From assembly GCA_049487715.1 (NCBI GenBank), contig CP150565.1, positions 496,001 through 560,000 of the forward strand: 64,000 nt of DNA, written 5' to 3'. The notes under the pieces were generated by a model that made no database searches, was not told the origin of the DNA, and saw nothing but the letters and a program-made list of their open reading frames with translations. Below, in pieces: positions 28,340 through 39,377 of this stretch. Source of the stretch: Pycnococcus provasolii. Lineage: Eukaryota > Chlorophyta > Pseudoscourfieldiophyceae > Pseudoscourfieldiales. Positions within the stretch are counted from its first letter, which is position 1; the number at the start of each line of letters is the position of its first letter. A program made the translations under genes and the position numbers.

Positions 28340-28861
28340 ATGACAACACTGCGCGCGTTCACGACAGACGACCTGTTCATGTTCAACGGAGTGAACCTAG
28401 ACGCCTTAACGGAAACATACAACATGGGTTTCTACATGGGCTACATAGCTCGCTGGCCTGAAATGTGCCTGGTGGCGGAGGCGGCGTCAGGCGACGTGGC
28501 TGGCTACGTGCTGGGCAAGGCGGAGGGCTCCGGCGAGCTGTGGCACGGCCACGTGACGGCGTTAACGGTGTCTCCGACGTTTCGGAGGCAGAGACTCGCC
28601 GAACGGCTCATGAATTTCCTGGAGGAGGTTACGGAGATCAAGGAAGGCTACTTCGTCGACCTCTTCGTGCGCGTGAGCAACGCCGTCGCCATTTCTATGT
28701 ACGAAAAGTTTGGGTACTCTGTGTACAGACGGGTGTTGCAGTACTACGCGGGCGAGGAGGATGCCTTTGACATGAGAAAGGCTATGTCTAGAGACGTGGG
28801 GAAGAAGAGCGTCATCCCTCTGACTCGTCCCGTTCGGCCTGATGAAATCGAATTCAACTAA
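28340..28861 (+). CDS. NAA20: N-terminal acetyltransferase B catalytic subunit
   Basis: 173 aa from the ATG at 28340 in ACCACCATGAC. Very close to the conserved NAA20 pattern: MTTLRAFTTDDLFMFNGVNLD, ETYNMGFYMGYIARWPE, then the acetyl-CoA binding region VTALTVSPTFRRQRLAERLM (R/QxxGxA-like, here RRQRLA) and NAVAISMYEKFGYSVYRRV, ending DAFDMRKAMSRD. NatB acetylates proteins starting Met-Asp/Glu/Asn cotranslationally at the ribosome. Length equals the usual 170-180 aa. TGTAA lies 28 bp after the stop. Confidence 0.93.
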   Translation: MTTLRAFTTDDLFMFNGVNLDALTETYNMGFYMGYIARWPEMCLVAEAASGDVAGYVLGKAEGSGELWHGHVTALTVSPTFRRQRLAERLMNFLEEVTEIKEGYFVDLFVRVSNAVAISMYEKFGYSVYRRVLQYYAGEEDAFDMRKAMSRDVGKKSVIPLTRPVRPDEIEFN

Positions 28862-29130
28862 CGGTGCCCTTCCCTTGTATTAAAAGCTTGTAAACTTTAC
28901 TCTCAACTTCTGCACCGGGACATCTCACACAGAGAGTTTAGACACGTTAGGTGAAGGAGTTGTCGTCGTTCAGTTACAGGTTTCCAACAACCTCTTCTAA
29001 AAGTTTACTCCTCCAGTTTTTCTTTCTTGAGATTCGAATATTCACCCCAAGGTATTTTTCTGGCTGGCAACACCAAAAAATGTTTTTGTGTTTTGTGTTG
29101 GGTTGTTGGAAGCAGGGACTTTTGTAAGTC

Positions 29131-29379
29131 TTAGCACGTGCACCTGTTTTGTGCGGCTTTGAGGAGTCCCATCATGAGCATGACGAGCATGAATCCGACA
29201 GTGTACACGTCCCCTCCGAACACCTGCATAGCCTGGCTGTTGTTCGCGTTTGACGAGGATGCGCCTGCTGCTCCCTGCGACGACGACGCGCCCTGCGATG
29301 ATGATGAGCCCGCGTCACCCTTTCCCTCCGGCGGTCCTCCGTTTCCCCCCGGACCCGGTGGACGTTCGTCGAACGGCAT
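29131..29379 (-). CDS. Possible small tail-anchored protein
   Basis: 82 codons from an ATG at 29379. The N-terminal 50 residues are Gly/Pro/Ser-rich (GPGGNGGPPEGKGDAG, SSQGA repeats), followed by one hydrophobic segment VYTVGFMLVMLMMGLLKAA and a short tail CTC. The composition is protein-like and the single C-terminal membrane segment would suit a tail-anchored protein, but no family is recognised and the ORF is short. It may also be an exon of a larger gene. Confidence 0.35.
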   Translation of the reverse strand: MPFDERPPGPGGNGGPPEGKGDAGSSSSQGASSSQGAAGASSSNANNSQAMQVFGGDVYTVGFMLVMLMMGLLKAAQNRCTC

Positions 29380-30501
29380 AGGAAAAAAAGCTAAGGTACG
29401 GTATCACCTAAAGAACCAGAAACAAACGAAGGGATACGAATATGCTGCACAACACCAGTACCAGTACTGGTAAGGTAATGCCAAGAAGTGACCAGATACG
29501 TACGTACGGGTACGCCACCAAGCTGCTGCTACACTAGGGTACACTAAGGTACCTACTGCTGACGAGAATCCGAGATGAATTCCGACACCAGCTTACTTCC
29601 TACCGTACCGTACCAGCCGAAATGAATGGAGCGACGAACTGGATGGAGGGACGAACGGGACGACGAGAATGATTACCGAATACCAAAATCCAGGAAAAAA
29701 ACCGAGGGAGGGAGGAGGTGGAAATTCTAGTACGTAGGCATAAGATACAAGGACGGATCCCCACCACTGGAGGAAACCACCCCAGGTCCATTTTGAGGCG
29801 GGTCCCAGGAGGGGTCGAATCCAATCCCCCCTGCCTCCCCTCGAGGAAATCAATCCAAGAAATTCCAAACTTCGGAGGAAAAGCCGATCGAGGGAGCAGG
29901 GGGGGACCCAACCAAACAGGTGACTCAAACAAACAGCCACACAAAACATGAACATGGGCGAAACCGCGAAAGGCAAGGCCAGGGGAACAAGAGGGGGGGG
30001 GACTTAGGGTTAGGGTTAGGGTTAGGGTTTTAGGGTTAGGGTTAGGGTTAGCTAGCCTTAGGGTGTAGGGTTTTCCTCTGGTGCTTTCGAAAGCCGGATC
30101 CGGATCGTTGTTGTTGTTGTTGTTTTTCCTTGAACCAAGGCGCCTTCTCTTCTTCTCTTCTCTTCTTCGCTGTTTCTTCGCCTCCGATCGTTCCATTCCC
30201 TGTGTCTGGAAAACTCGCTCGATCTGTGCTTGTGTGCTTGCTGTTGCGTTGCTTTCTTATTTGCTCTTATCTCTTAGTAGCTTGCTTATCTTTCACCTGA
30301 AGTAGATCAGATCAAAGTAGGTATGGTGTCAACTCGTTCTCAGGCTGGTGGTTCTGGTTCCGGTGCAGATCCTGGTTCAACGGCTCTGAAGGATCCTTTG
30401 AGGAAACATAACGCACCTGCTGACGACAACGAGATGGAGCTGCCCCTTCCGGCATCGCGCCCTTCCCGCCGTGCACCGTCGCGCCGCTTGCACATATCCT
30501 C
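29380..30501. other. Intergenic with telomere-type array
   Basis: No secure gene. 29450-29620 is rich in GTAC-containing repeats (ACGTACGTACGGGTAC, TACCGTACCGTACC). A TTAGGG array lies at 30004-30050. 30323-30501 has an ATG frame that is not in phase with the peptidase gene and may be its 5' leader. Confidence 0.5.
30004..30050. repeat. Interstitial telomere-type repeat (longest in the window)
   Basis: About seven TTAGGG units with one extra T pair in the middle, 450 bp upstream of the signal peptide peptidase start. Next to a G-tract at about 29991-30000. Confidence 0.9.
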
Positions 30502-31614
30502 ATGTGCCTCGTCGCAGTCCTGCCCCTCTGGGTACCCATCGACCCCAACCTCAACGTCATCTTAACCGCGTCGACGTGCGTCTTTCTCGGGTGCTTCCGA
30601 TCCGTCAAACCAACGCCGCCGACGGAGTCCATGTCCAAAAACGACGCCATGAGGTTCCCTGTCGTCGGATCGTGCGTGCTCCTCTCCCTGTTCGTGCTCT
30701 TCAAAGTTATGCCCAAAGAGTACCTCAACGCTGCACTCTCGATCTACTTCCTCCTACTCGGAACCTTGGCAATCACAGGGACCATCCTGCCGTTCGTCGC
30801 GCCGTACGTGCCAGCATCCTACCGGCGCAAAGAACTCGGATTCTACGGGGTCAGCATACCTTACCTGATGGCCGAACCAACCGACATCGTCGCGTCCGTG
30901 CCCGAGCTCGTGGGCGGCGTCGTCTCGCTCGGTTTCTGCGCATGGTACGTCGCAAAAAAACACTGGCTCGCAAACAACGTGCTTGGACTGTGCTTCAGCA
31001 TACAAGGAATCGAGTTCATCTCCATCGGGTCGTTCCAGGTGGGACTCATCCTGCTATGGGGTCTCTTCTTCTACGACATCTTCTGGGTCTTCTTCACGCC
31101 TGTCATGGTGTCCGTCGCCAAGTCGTTCGACGCACCCATCAAGCTGCTGTTTCCCAGACCTGGCGACGACTTGAAGAAATTCTCCCTCCTCGGTCTTGGC
31201 GACATTGTCATACCCGGCATCTTCGTCGCTCTCATGCTGCGGTACGACATCATGCGATACAAGAGGATGAGGAATTCTGCCAAGAAGGAGGACAACGACG
31301 ATGAAATATCTGAGGAGGAGGAGGCTGCTCGGGAAGCGGCGGAGACGCGCGAGCTTGTTGCGGCACCCTGCCCGTACTTCAAGTGGACGTTCGCTGGATA
31401 CGTTCTTGGGCTCGTCGCAACGATCGTGGTGATGAACGTCTTCAACGCCGCTCAGCCAGCTCTTCTGTACATCGTTCCTGGCGTCGTGGGGGCCGCAGGC
31501 TTGAAGGCGCTTATCGACGGCAACCTGAAGGAGTTGTATCACTTCGAGGATGGCGGTGGCGACGCATCCGCCGAGGCGTCCACGGATGCCGACGAGGATA
31601 CAAAAAAGAAGTAA
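30502..31614 (+). CDS. SPP: Signal peptide peptidase, intramembrane aspartyl protease
   Basis: 370 aa from the ATG at 30502. Conserved throughout with plant SPP: PNLNVILTASTCVFLGCFRS, SMSKNDAMRFPVVGS, CAWYVAKKHWLANNVLGL, IQGIEFISIGSFQVG. Catalytic motifs are FFYDIFWVFFTP (YD) and LGLGDIVIPG (GxGD), plus the QPALLYIVP (PAL) motif. It cleaves signal-peptide remnants in the ER membrane. Odd points: an acidic insert of about 40 residues (KKEDNDDEISEEEEAAREAAE) before the sixth or seventh membrane segment, and no classical KKxx retention tail (ends DTKKK). The frame is open upstream to 30424 without another ATG, so a short upstream exon is possible. TGTAA at 31709. Confidence 0.92.
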   Translation: MCLVAVLPLWVPIDPNLNVILTASTCVFLGCFRSVKPTPPTESMSKNDAMRFPVVGSCVLLSLFVLFKVMPKEYLNAALSIYFLLLGTLAITGTILPFVAPYVPASYRRKELGFYGVSIPYLMAEPTDIVASVPELVGGVVSLGFCAWYVAKKHWLANNVLGLCFSIQGIEFISIGSFQVGLILLWGLFFYDIFWVFFTPVMVSVAKSFDAPIKLLFPRPGDDLKKFSLLGLGDIVIPGIFVALMLRYDIMRYKRMRNSAKKEDNDDEISEEEEAAREAAETRELVAAPCPYFKWTFAGYVLGLVATIVVMNVFNAAQPALLYIVPGVVGAAGLKALIDGNLKELYHFEDGGGDASAEASTDADEDTKKK

Positions 31615-33696
31615 GCTCTCAAACTTGCAAGGAGCAACCATTACACGCCACAAAAAGGAAAATATGAGGAGTGTTGCTTTGCCGATGCGTGCGTGCGCGC
31701 GTATCGTGTGTAATTCTTGTGTTCTTTGTCTGTTTTTTTTTCCCTCCCCCTGTTTTTGTGCATATGCACTACGACACCAATCGTCAACACATCCCTGAGT
31801 CATTAGGACTCGCCGCGTACAGAGTTGCTCTATGCACCAACCGCCACGCACAGAAGGACGTTGTTGGAAACTTGGGATGCTGTGCGTGCTCTGCCCCTCA
31901 TCCACGGGGAGCTTTTGCCCCAACTTTTTCTCTTTCAGTCCGGGGGGCCATGGTAGAACTACGGGCAATGAGCGGAACGGTTTGCGATGGTGTCAGGCCA
32001 CTGGACCGGCCAGTGAGTGGTTCCTGAGATGAATCTCGAGACGAAAGAGGTTGGTATTTTGCCGATGCAAGTTGGAATACTAGACTAGGGTACCCTTGTG
32101 CTGTGCCTGCATGCCGCGGCCCTCCGTAGTTCGTAGTCCCGTCCACTGAGAGAGCCACCTACTACTTTTTAGTGCGTTGAGATTTCAACGGTGGGATTTT
32201 TTGCAGGCAAGGACCGGTACCTTTATGCGACGATGCGTTAGGTTGCGGATGCGACGGGTTTAGGTTGTGTCCATAGGTCCACAGGGGTAAAGTTACCGGT
32301 GTTTGCACGCCGTATCACACTCACCTCCCATGGGATACCGCATCTCTCGAGTCTGCACTCTGCATAAAACCAGCACAGATCGTGCAGCGAACCCAACACC
32401 TTGCCTGGCTTGAGAGCGCCTTGGGAAACCTCAACGCGCCCCAACGCCCAACGCCAACAGTTTCTGCTCGTGATGGAAACCTCCGTCCGTCTGTCCGTCC
32501 GTCCCAGGAAAGCGTCGTGGAAAGGAAAGGCCTCGGCCGGTCGATCGGCGACGGGCAACTGGCAACCGGAGCGTAGTACTACAGAGCACAGATGCAAGGC
32601 AGCACCCATGGCATCGAGTCCTGTAAAACCCAGCTAACCACAGCAACCACAGCACCCCAACGCCCAACGCACCGCACCTGTGATGAATGCACACACCATG
32701 CACCGTGCACATCATGCCAAAACACCCTTCCCAACCAACCCTTCACAGGCCGCAGCACGACCGACTGGACCGACGACAGTGCCCTGTAAAGGTACGCAAC
32801 TGGTCGCTCGCTGCCCTTGCAGAGTTGCAGGCCGGCACCACCTTGCAGGCACCACCTTGTAGACGAAACCATGAAAGCAACCCAAAACGCACACGAGGTT
32901 GGCAGCCTTAGCCTTAGCATTAGCAGAGGGAGGCTCAGGTTGACGACGAGCCTCCCTCCCTCTGTTCTCCAAAGGCGACCCCCGAGGTGCGGCCCCTCAG
33001 GGGTCTCGTTGGTCCCAGAGCCAGTCAACAGAGGGACGTGAGGCTGGTCGTCCCTCCTCCTCGTCGACGCAGAGGCTCGTCGTCCTTCCTCGTGCCCCTC
33101 CCTCTCCTTCAAAGGGAACCTCAGCGTCATTGGTTGGCCTGCGGTGGTGGCTGGTACCAGAAAGGCCACTTTGCCTGTGGTGCTTGGTCTGCAGTGTGTC
33201 TGGAGAAGTGAGTGTGGTTAACTTACCTCTGTGGCCACTTCTGAAGAGCACATATTTCTGAAAAGCTTGTGCACTTGAAAGGCAGTGTCGGGAGAGCTTC
33301 CGAAGCGCGAGCGAGCTCAGGAGGAAGCGACCACGCCACTCGAGCTCGGCACAGCGCGTAAGCCCTGCTGGCTGTTAGACTGACTGACTGCTGTTTGCGA
33401 GAGGCGACAAGGGCACGCGGCTCGCGTAAATAAAAAAGAAACGCCGCGTTTCGTTTCCTAGCCTCTTGGTGCTGCAAACAATCAGCAAGACAAAAAACAA
33501 AGGGCTTTTTTTGTCTCACGTCGTGGAACGTTTTTCGACGGCTAAGCGCACAGCAGGCTGGGCGTCGTCGTCGTTGAGGTTGGCAAAGCCGCGTCGCTCA
33601 GCCGCACAACTCTCTCTATATATACATATCAACAACAAACCTCCAACGCAGAGGAAGAGCCTCTTGCCTTTCGGACGAAGAAGTTGAGCAGCAACC
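31615..33696. other. Large gene-free interval upstream of the channel gene
   Basis: About 2.1 kb. Several open frames on both strands (for example 32579-33169 minus) have biased composition and no recognisable motif. Repeated phrases such as CCAACGCCCAACGC and CACCACCTTG occur. I see no RNA gene. The last 100 bp hold a TATA-like element. Confidence 0.5.
33617..33624 (+). promoter_or_regulatory. TATA-box-like element of the channel gene
   Basis: TATATATA at 33617-33624, about 73 bp before the ATG at 33697, within otherwise GC-rich sequence and followed by an A/C-rich leader. Confidence 0.45.
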
Positions 33697-36600
33697 ATGG
33701 ATCGCACCAAGTCCATGAAGCGCGGCTCCAAGGGGAGACTTGACGTACGAGGAGCTGGCCGCAACTCTGCCGGACCGGAGTTTGTACCTCTTCACGAAGA
33801 AGAATCCCTTCCGCAAAATGGTGATCAAAATCATCAAGAGCACCATCTTCGACCGCACCATCCTCACCCTCATCGGCCTCAACTGTATCTTCCTGGCCAT
33901 GAGCTCGAACGCGCCCAACTTCGAAAAGTCGAAGACGGGACAGGTTATCGAGGTGAGCGAGATCGTCTTCACCGTCCTCTTTACAATAGAGCTCGTGCTC
34001 AAGGTTATTGGCATGGGCATGTGGGTGTCGGAAGGCTCGTATCTGCGAGACGGGTGGAACGTCATGGACTTCCTCGTCGTCATCCTCAGTTGGCTCGCGC
34101 AGACAGGACTAGGCAACTACTCCGCCATCCGAACGGTGCGCGTGCTGCGTCCGCTGCGAACAATCACAGGTGTCGAGGGCATGCGAATCATCGTCGAGAC
34201 GCTGCTCAGCGCGCTGCCCATGCTCTTCGATGTGCTCAACCTGTGCTGCTTCATCCTTTTCATATTCGGAATCATAGGCGTGCAGGTGTTCGCCGGCACG
34301 ATGCGAAACCGCTGCGGAGTGCCGTTCGTCTGCGACGAGACATACCCAGACAGCAACATCTGCATCCAGAAGAATTACAACATCGACCCGACGAATTCGT
34401 CTATGCTGGACCGCGTGCTGTTCGAGGTTCCGGATGACGAGACGGGCGACCTGTGCAGCGGCCCGCTGTCGAAGGACTACCGCGAGTTCATCACCAAGGT
34501 TCCGCCGCAGCTCCCGCCGATGGGCGGCGGCCGGCCGTGCGGCGAGATCGACGTCGACGGCACGTCGATTCAGAGCTACTGCACGCGCTTCGAGAACCCC
34601 AACTTTGACATCACGTCGTTCGACAACATCCTGTACGCGTTCCTGACCATTTTCCAGGCCATCTCCCTCGAGGGCTGGACAGACGTCATGTACCAGGTTC
34701 AGGACGCCGTTTCGCCGTACGTGTCGTGGTACTTCGTCGTCATGATCATCTTCGGGTCGTTCTTCGCCGTGAACCTCGCGCTCGCGGTTCTCTACATGTA
34801 CTTCGTGACGGGCAAGGACGACGACGAGGAGGAGGAGTCGAACGAGCCGCCGCCCGGGCCGGGCGACCTCGTGGACACGGACGGGGACGGCATCCCGGAC
34901 ACGGCGCTCGTGCCCCCGCCGGAGAACCAGTTCCTGCTCATGTTCTACAAGGTTGCCCTCGCGCCGTGGTTCGAGCACCTCACCATGGCGCTGATCATCC
35001 TCAACACGGTCGTCATGATGTGCGAATACCATCTCATGCCGGAGAAGCTCGAGTACGCGTTCTGCATCATCAACTACATCCTGACCATCTACTTCTTCTT
35101 CGAGATGGTGGTCAAGATCCTCGGACTGGGTCTACGCGAGTACTGCAAGGACAACATGAACGTCTTCGATGGCCTCGTCGTCATTTCGTCTCTCGTCGAG
35201 GTTGGCACGGACGTCGCCGGCGGCGTTTGCTCTGGTGGTGGCGGTGGCGGACTGTCCGTGCTCCGTTCATTCCGTCTTCTGCGCGTTTTCAAGCTCGCGC
35301 GATCGTGGAAGCAGCTGAATAATATCATCAATACGATATTCAAGTCCATCGCGTCGATCTCGTACTTAATGCTGATCCTAGTGCTGTTCATTTTCATCTT
35401 CAGCCTGCTCGGCATGCAGCTGTTCGGCTACGAGTTCGCCTTCTGCAGCTACGTATCCGACGCGAGTCAAAGATGTCCAGACGACGAGGCGGGCAATAAA
35501 GGATACCCGTACCTCAACTGCCCGCAGCACTACGATTGCTACATCGGCAATCCGTACTGCACGGCGAAAACGAACGGAACATTCGTGGAAGTGCCGGGCA
35601 CGCTATTTCAAGACAAGGCGCTTTGCCTGAGCTACCCGTACGGTGCGACGGGAAGCGATATCAAGGAGTACCTCGCGTTTGTCGGCGAGTCCGAGGTGTC
35701 GCGGCACAACTTCGACACCTTTTTCTGGGCGTTCATCACCATCTTCCAGATCCTCACCGGCGAGAACTGGAACACGGTGATGTACGATGGAATGCGCATC
35801 AACGGAGGGTACGCGATTTACTTCGTGCTCCTCGTTGTCGTGGGCAACTACATCATCTTGAACCTTTTCCTTGCCATTCTGCTGGACAACTTTGGCGGCG
35901 GCGGAGACGACGACGACGAAGATGAGGTGGTTGACCCTGTCGTGGAGCTGTCGCAGGGTGACGGTGAAGAGAAAGACCTCAAGGACAAGTCTACTTGGGA
36001 CGAGGAGGCGGGCGAGGAAGAGAAGCCAAACACGAAGGTGTCGGTCATGCCTGGCGGCGACGACGACGATTCGATGGGTGCTGGGCCGGCACCGGGCAAG
36101 ATGCCCGTTCTGAATGGCAACTCGCTGTTCTTGTTCAGCCCCACGAACCCGTTCCGTGTGAAGTGCGCCGAGATTGTTTCCCATCGCTACTTCGAGTACA
36201 GCATCATCGTGCTCATCGTGCTGAGCTCCGTTAACCTTGCCATCGACATGCCCCAGTTTGAGATTGAGTGCATCTATCAGCACAAGAAGGACAAGTGCGA
36301 CCTTCGTGACGCTCTGTCGCTGATTGACAAGGTGTTTGTCGTCTGCTTCACCATCGAGATGTCCTTGAAGGTGATTGCACTCGGCGCCGCATTCCACAAG
36401 GGGGCGTACATCCGCAACAACTGGAACGTCCTCGACTTCCTCGTCGTGGTTATTGGCTTCATCGACTGGTCAGGCCTGACGAAGAATCTCACCTTCCTGC
36501 GGCCGCTTCGTACGTTCCGCGCGCTTCGTCCTATCCGCATGGCGAGCCGTAACGAGGGCATGAAGATTGTCGTGAATGCGCTGTTCCAGTCCATTCCCGG

Positions 36601-38806
36601 CATCGGCAACGTCATGCTCGTCTGCGTGCTCTTCTACGTGATCTTTGGCATATTGGGAGTGAACCTGCTCAAGGGCCAATTTTTCTACTGCGAGAACCAC
36701 GACGCCGGCGAGCTGATCGCGCAGCATCGCGTTTTGCCCACCCTCGCGTGGTGCAAGGACAATAACTGGTACGGTGCTGGCTGGGGAGGTCCGTGCGACA
36801 CCTCGGACTGGTGCGACTGCACGAAGAACCCCACAACCTGCCATCAGGATGATAAGTGCGCCAACCTCTTCGAAATCACCAAGGACTGGTGCGACAAGAA
36901 GGAGCACGTCATCACGTGGTGCGGAAAGTACCCATGCGACTGGATGGCCAGTGGAAACGGCGGCAGCTACCTCCCAGGCACCATCGACTACTCGACTATG
37001 GGCGGATTTAACTACACGATGAGCCACGGCTGGATGAACAAAGCATCGAACTTCGACAACATCGGAAATAGCATTCTGACGCTGTTCGAGATGGCCACGC
37101 TCGAGATGTGGCTCGATGTCATGTACGATGGCGTGGACGCCCGTGCGATCGACCTCCAGCCGGTGCGCGACTACAACATGTGGATGTGCGTGTTCTTCGT
37201 GCTCTTCATCGTCGTCGGAGGCTTCTTTGTGATCAACCTGTTCGTTGGTGTGACGATCGACAAGTTCAACGAGATGAAGGAGAAGCAGGAGGGCAACAGC
37301 ATGTTCATGACCGAGGAGCAGAAGACCTGGGTAGCTATACAGAAACTAATTTCAGGTGCCAAGCCGAGCCGCTACCCGCAGCCTCCCGAAGACAAGGGCC
37401 GTGCGGCGGTGTTCAAGTTGGTGGTCAGCGACGGCTTCGACGTGTTCATCATGAGCGCGATCATGGTGAATATCCTCTTCATGAGCATGAATCACGTGGA
37501 CATGTCCAAAACCTGGATTCTCATCCTTTTCGTTGCCAACTGCCTCTTCACGAGCTTGTTCGCGTGCGAGGCAGCACTGAAGCTGTACGCCTTTGGCGTG
37601 AACGAGTACTTCAAGGACAGCTGGAACGACTTTGATTTCGTCGTGGTGATCTTCAGTATCATTGGCATTTTGATGGACGTGCTTGCCAAGAAGGGCCTGC
37701 CAATCATCTCGCTTCTCCGCGTGCTTCGTGTCGCTCGCATCTTCCGTCTCATCCCGAAGGCGAAGGGTCTGCGCACGCTTTTCCAGACGCTGCTCTTCTC
37801 TCTGCCCGCGCTCGTGAACATCACGCTCGTTCTTGGGCTGTTCTTTTTCATCTTCGGCATCATGGGCATGAACCTGTTCGGCAAGGTGAAGTTGGGCGAG
37901 AACCTTTCTCGTCACGCAAACTTCAGGACGTTCGAGAGCGCGATTATTGTACTGTTCCGCATGAGCACCGGCGAGTCGTGGAACGGTATCATGCACGACA
38001 CGATGATCACGCGTCACTGCATGGCGATCATCGACCTTAACGTTACGAACCACAACACGATGTTCACGGCTGACGGCGACAACGATAAGTGGTACTCGAA
38101 GGGTGACAAGGAGCTTGGAGGGCTGTCGGAGGATCAGTTGTACGACGGATGCGTGCCGTACCACACGATTTTGCCGATCATCTACTTCTGCATCTTCGTG
38201 ATCTTCTGTGCGTTCGTGATGCTTAACCTCGTCATCGCCGTTATTTTGGACAACTTCCAGAACTCGTCGAGCGACGACGAGAGCCCGGTGTCGAAGGACA
38301 GGCTGTCGGAGTTCGTCACGTTATGGGCGAAGTTCGACCCGTACGCGACGTACTACATGCCGGCATCTAAGCTGCAGTATTTGATCAGGGATCTGGAGGA
38401 GCCGATGGGGGTTAAGGGATTGGCGGGTAAGGGCAAGGCGGAGATCCAGCACATCATCATGTCTGTGGACATACCGGAGCACGACGGCAAGATTCATTTC
38501 CTGGAGACGCTCCACGCGCTGGCGGGTCGCATCGCGGGCACGGTGCTCCCGCAGGACGAGGAGGAAAAGATTCGGGGCAGAATTGCGGACAGGCTACCGA
38601 GCTTTAAGGCGAATGTTCTTCCCAAGTATACGGCGGCGCACTTCCACGCCGCGTTGTACGTGCAGGCAGCGGTGCGAGGTTTCCTTGCACGCTACCAGAT
38701 GCGGGAGAAGCTTGCAGAGCTCGATGGGGAAATCAAGCCGCCGGCTGCGGATGACGATGCGGCCAGCACAGAGCCTCCGGCACCTGATGGTGCACCTTCC
38801 GCTTGA
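33697..38806 (+). CDS. Four-repeat voltage-gated calcium channel alpha-1 subunit, with apparent 1-base frameshift near the start
   Basis: About 1,700 aa with no intron in 5 kb. Four ion-transport repeats each have an S4 with regularly spaced Arg (VRVLRPLRTITG; RSFRLLRVFKLARSW; RPLRTFRALRPIRMASR; LRVLRVARIFRLIPKAKG). The pore glutamates are Glu in all four repeats (codons at 34670, 35762, 37103, 37973; LEGW, GENW, LEMW, GESW), the EEEE pattern of Ca2+-selective channels. Large Cys-rich extracellular loops lie before the pores in repeats I-III. The C-terminus has an EF-hand-like region (FDPYATYYMPASKLQYLI) and an IQ motif (ALYVQAAVRGFLARYQMREK) for calmodulin. Related to Chlamydomonas CAV2, which acts in the flagellar membrane. 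The ATG at 33697 is one base out of phase; the main frame is open only from after a TGA at 33716. Confidence 0.93.
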
Positions 38807-39377
38807 ATCGAGACAATGTCAGATTACTACACGGCGAAAGCAAAGGAATGGGAACACCAATACTTCCGGCAGGAAATGTGATCCAGTGGATCCAACAGCC
38901 GCTGGGCGCATTTTTTGGTTTTTCTCGCTTCCCCACTTTCACCCGCTCCACGCTAATGGCGCCATTTTCTGCGCTGGCAACGGGGGTAATCTTACATCGC
39001 CATCTTGTTTCCATACGCCGCTCGCTCCTCCTTCATCTCTATTCACATCAACCTCTCTCTCCTCCATCCTTCCGTGTCCATCTTCCACAGTGGGTTCCAT
39101 ACTTGGCCACCAAAAAGGCTGCAGACATACTATGCATACAGTGCCATGCAGCAACATCATCAAGCTAACCTTATTTGACTTTTAGCTCAATATAGAACGT
39201 GTTTTCAGTGCAAAAAAATGAGGTAATAAAAAAAAAAGAATTGCAAGGATTTGATGTTTGACCCAACTACTCCAAACCCCGAACAACAGCTTTGCGGGTT
39301 AGGGTTAGGGTGATAGGGTTCGCCCGTGGACGTGGTTGGTTCCCCCGCCATAGCTCTCAGCTCATACAGTGGGTCTC
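38807..39377. other. Intergenic; telomere-type repeat close to the next ATG
   Basis: No coding sequence. An A-rich stretch is at about 39209-39240 and GGGTTAGGGTTAGGG at 39296-39310, some 70 bp upstream of the next gene. Confidence 0.55.
39296..39310. repeat. Interstitial telomere-type repeat
   Basis: Two and a half TTAGGG units, followed by a degenerate TGATAGGGTT. Confidence 0.8.

Noticed and set aside
29800-29850. GTCGAATCC as a possible tRNA T-arm
   Set aside because: No acceptor, D or anticodon arm can be placed around it.
29600-30196. Minus-strand frame of about 200 codons
   Set aside because: Partly translates the TTAGGG array and an AAC microsatellite; no protein-like motif and biased composition.
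32579-33169. Minus-strand frame of about 196 codons in the gene-free interval
   Set aside because: Irregular composition, no domain, neighbouring frames equally open; judged chance.
34109-35032. Long minus-strand frames across the channel gene
   Set aside because: Antisense shadows caused by codon bias in a strongly conserved gene.
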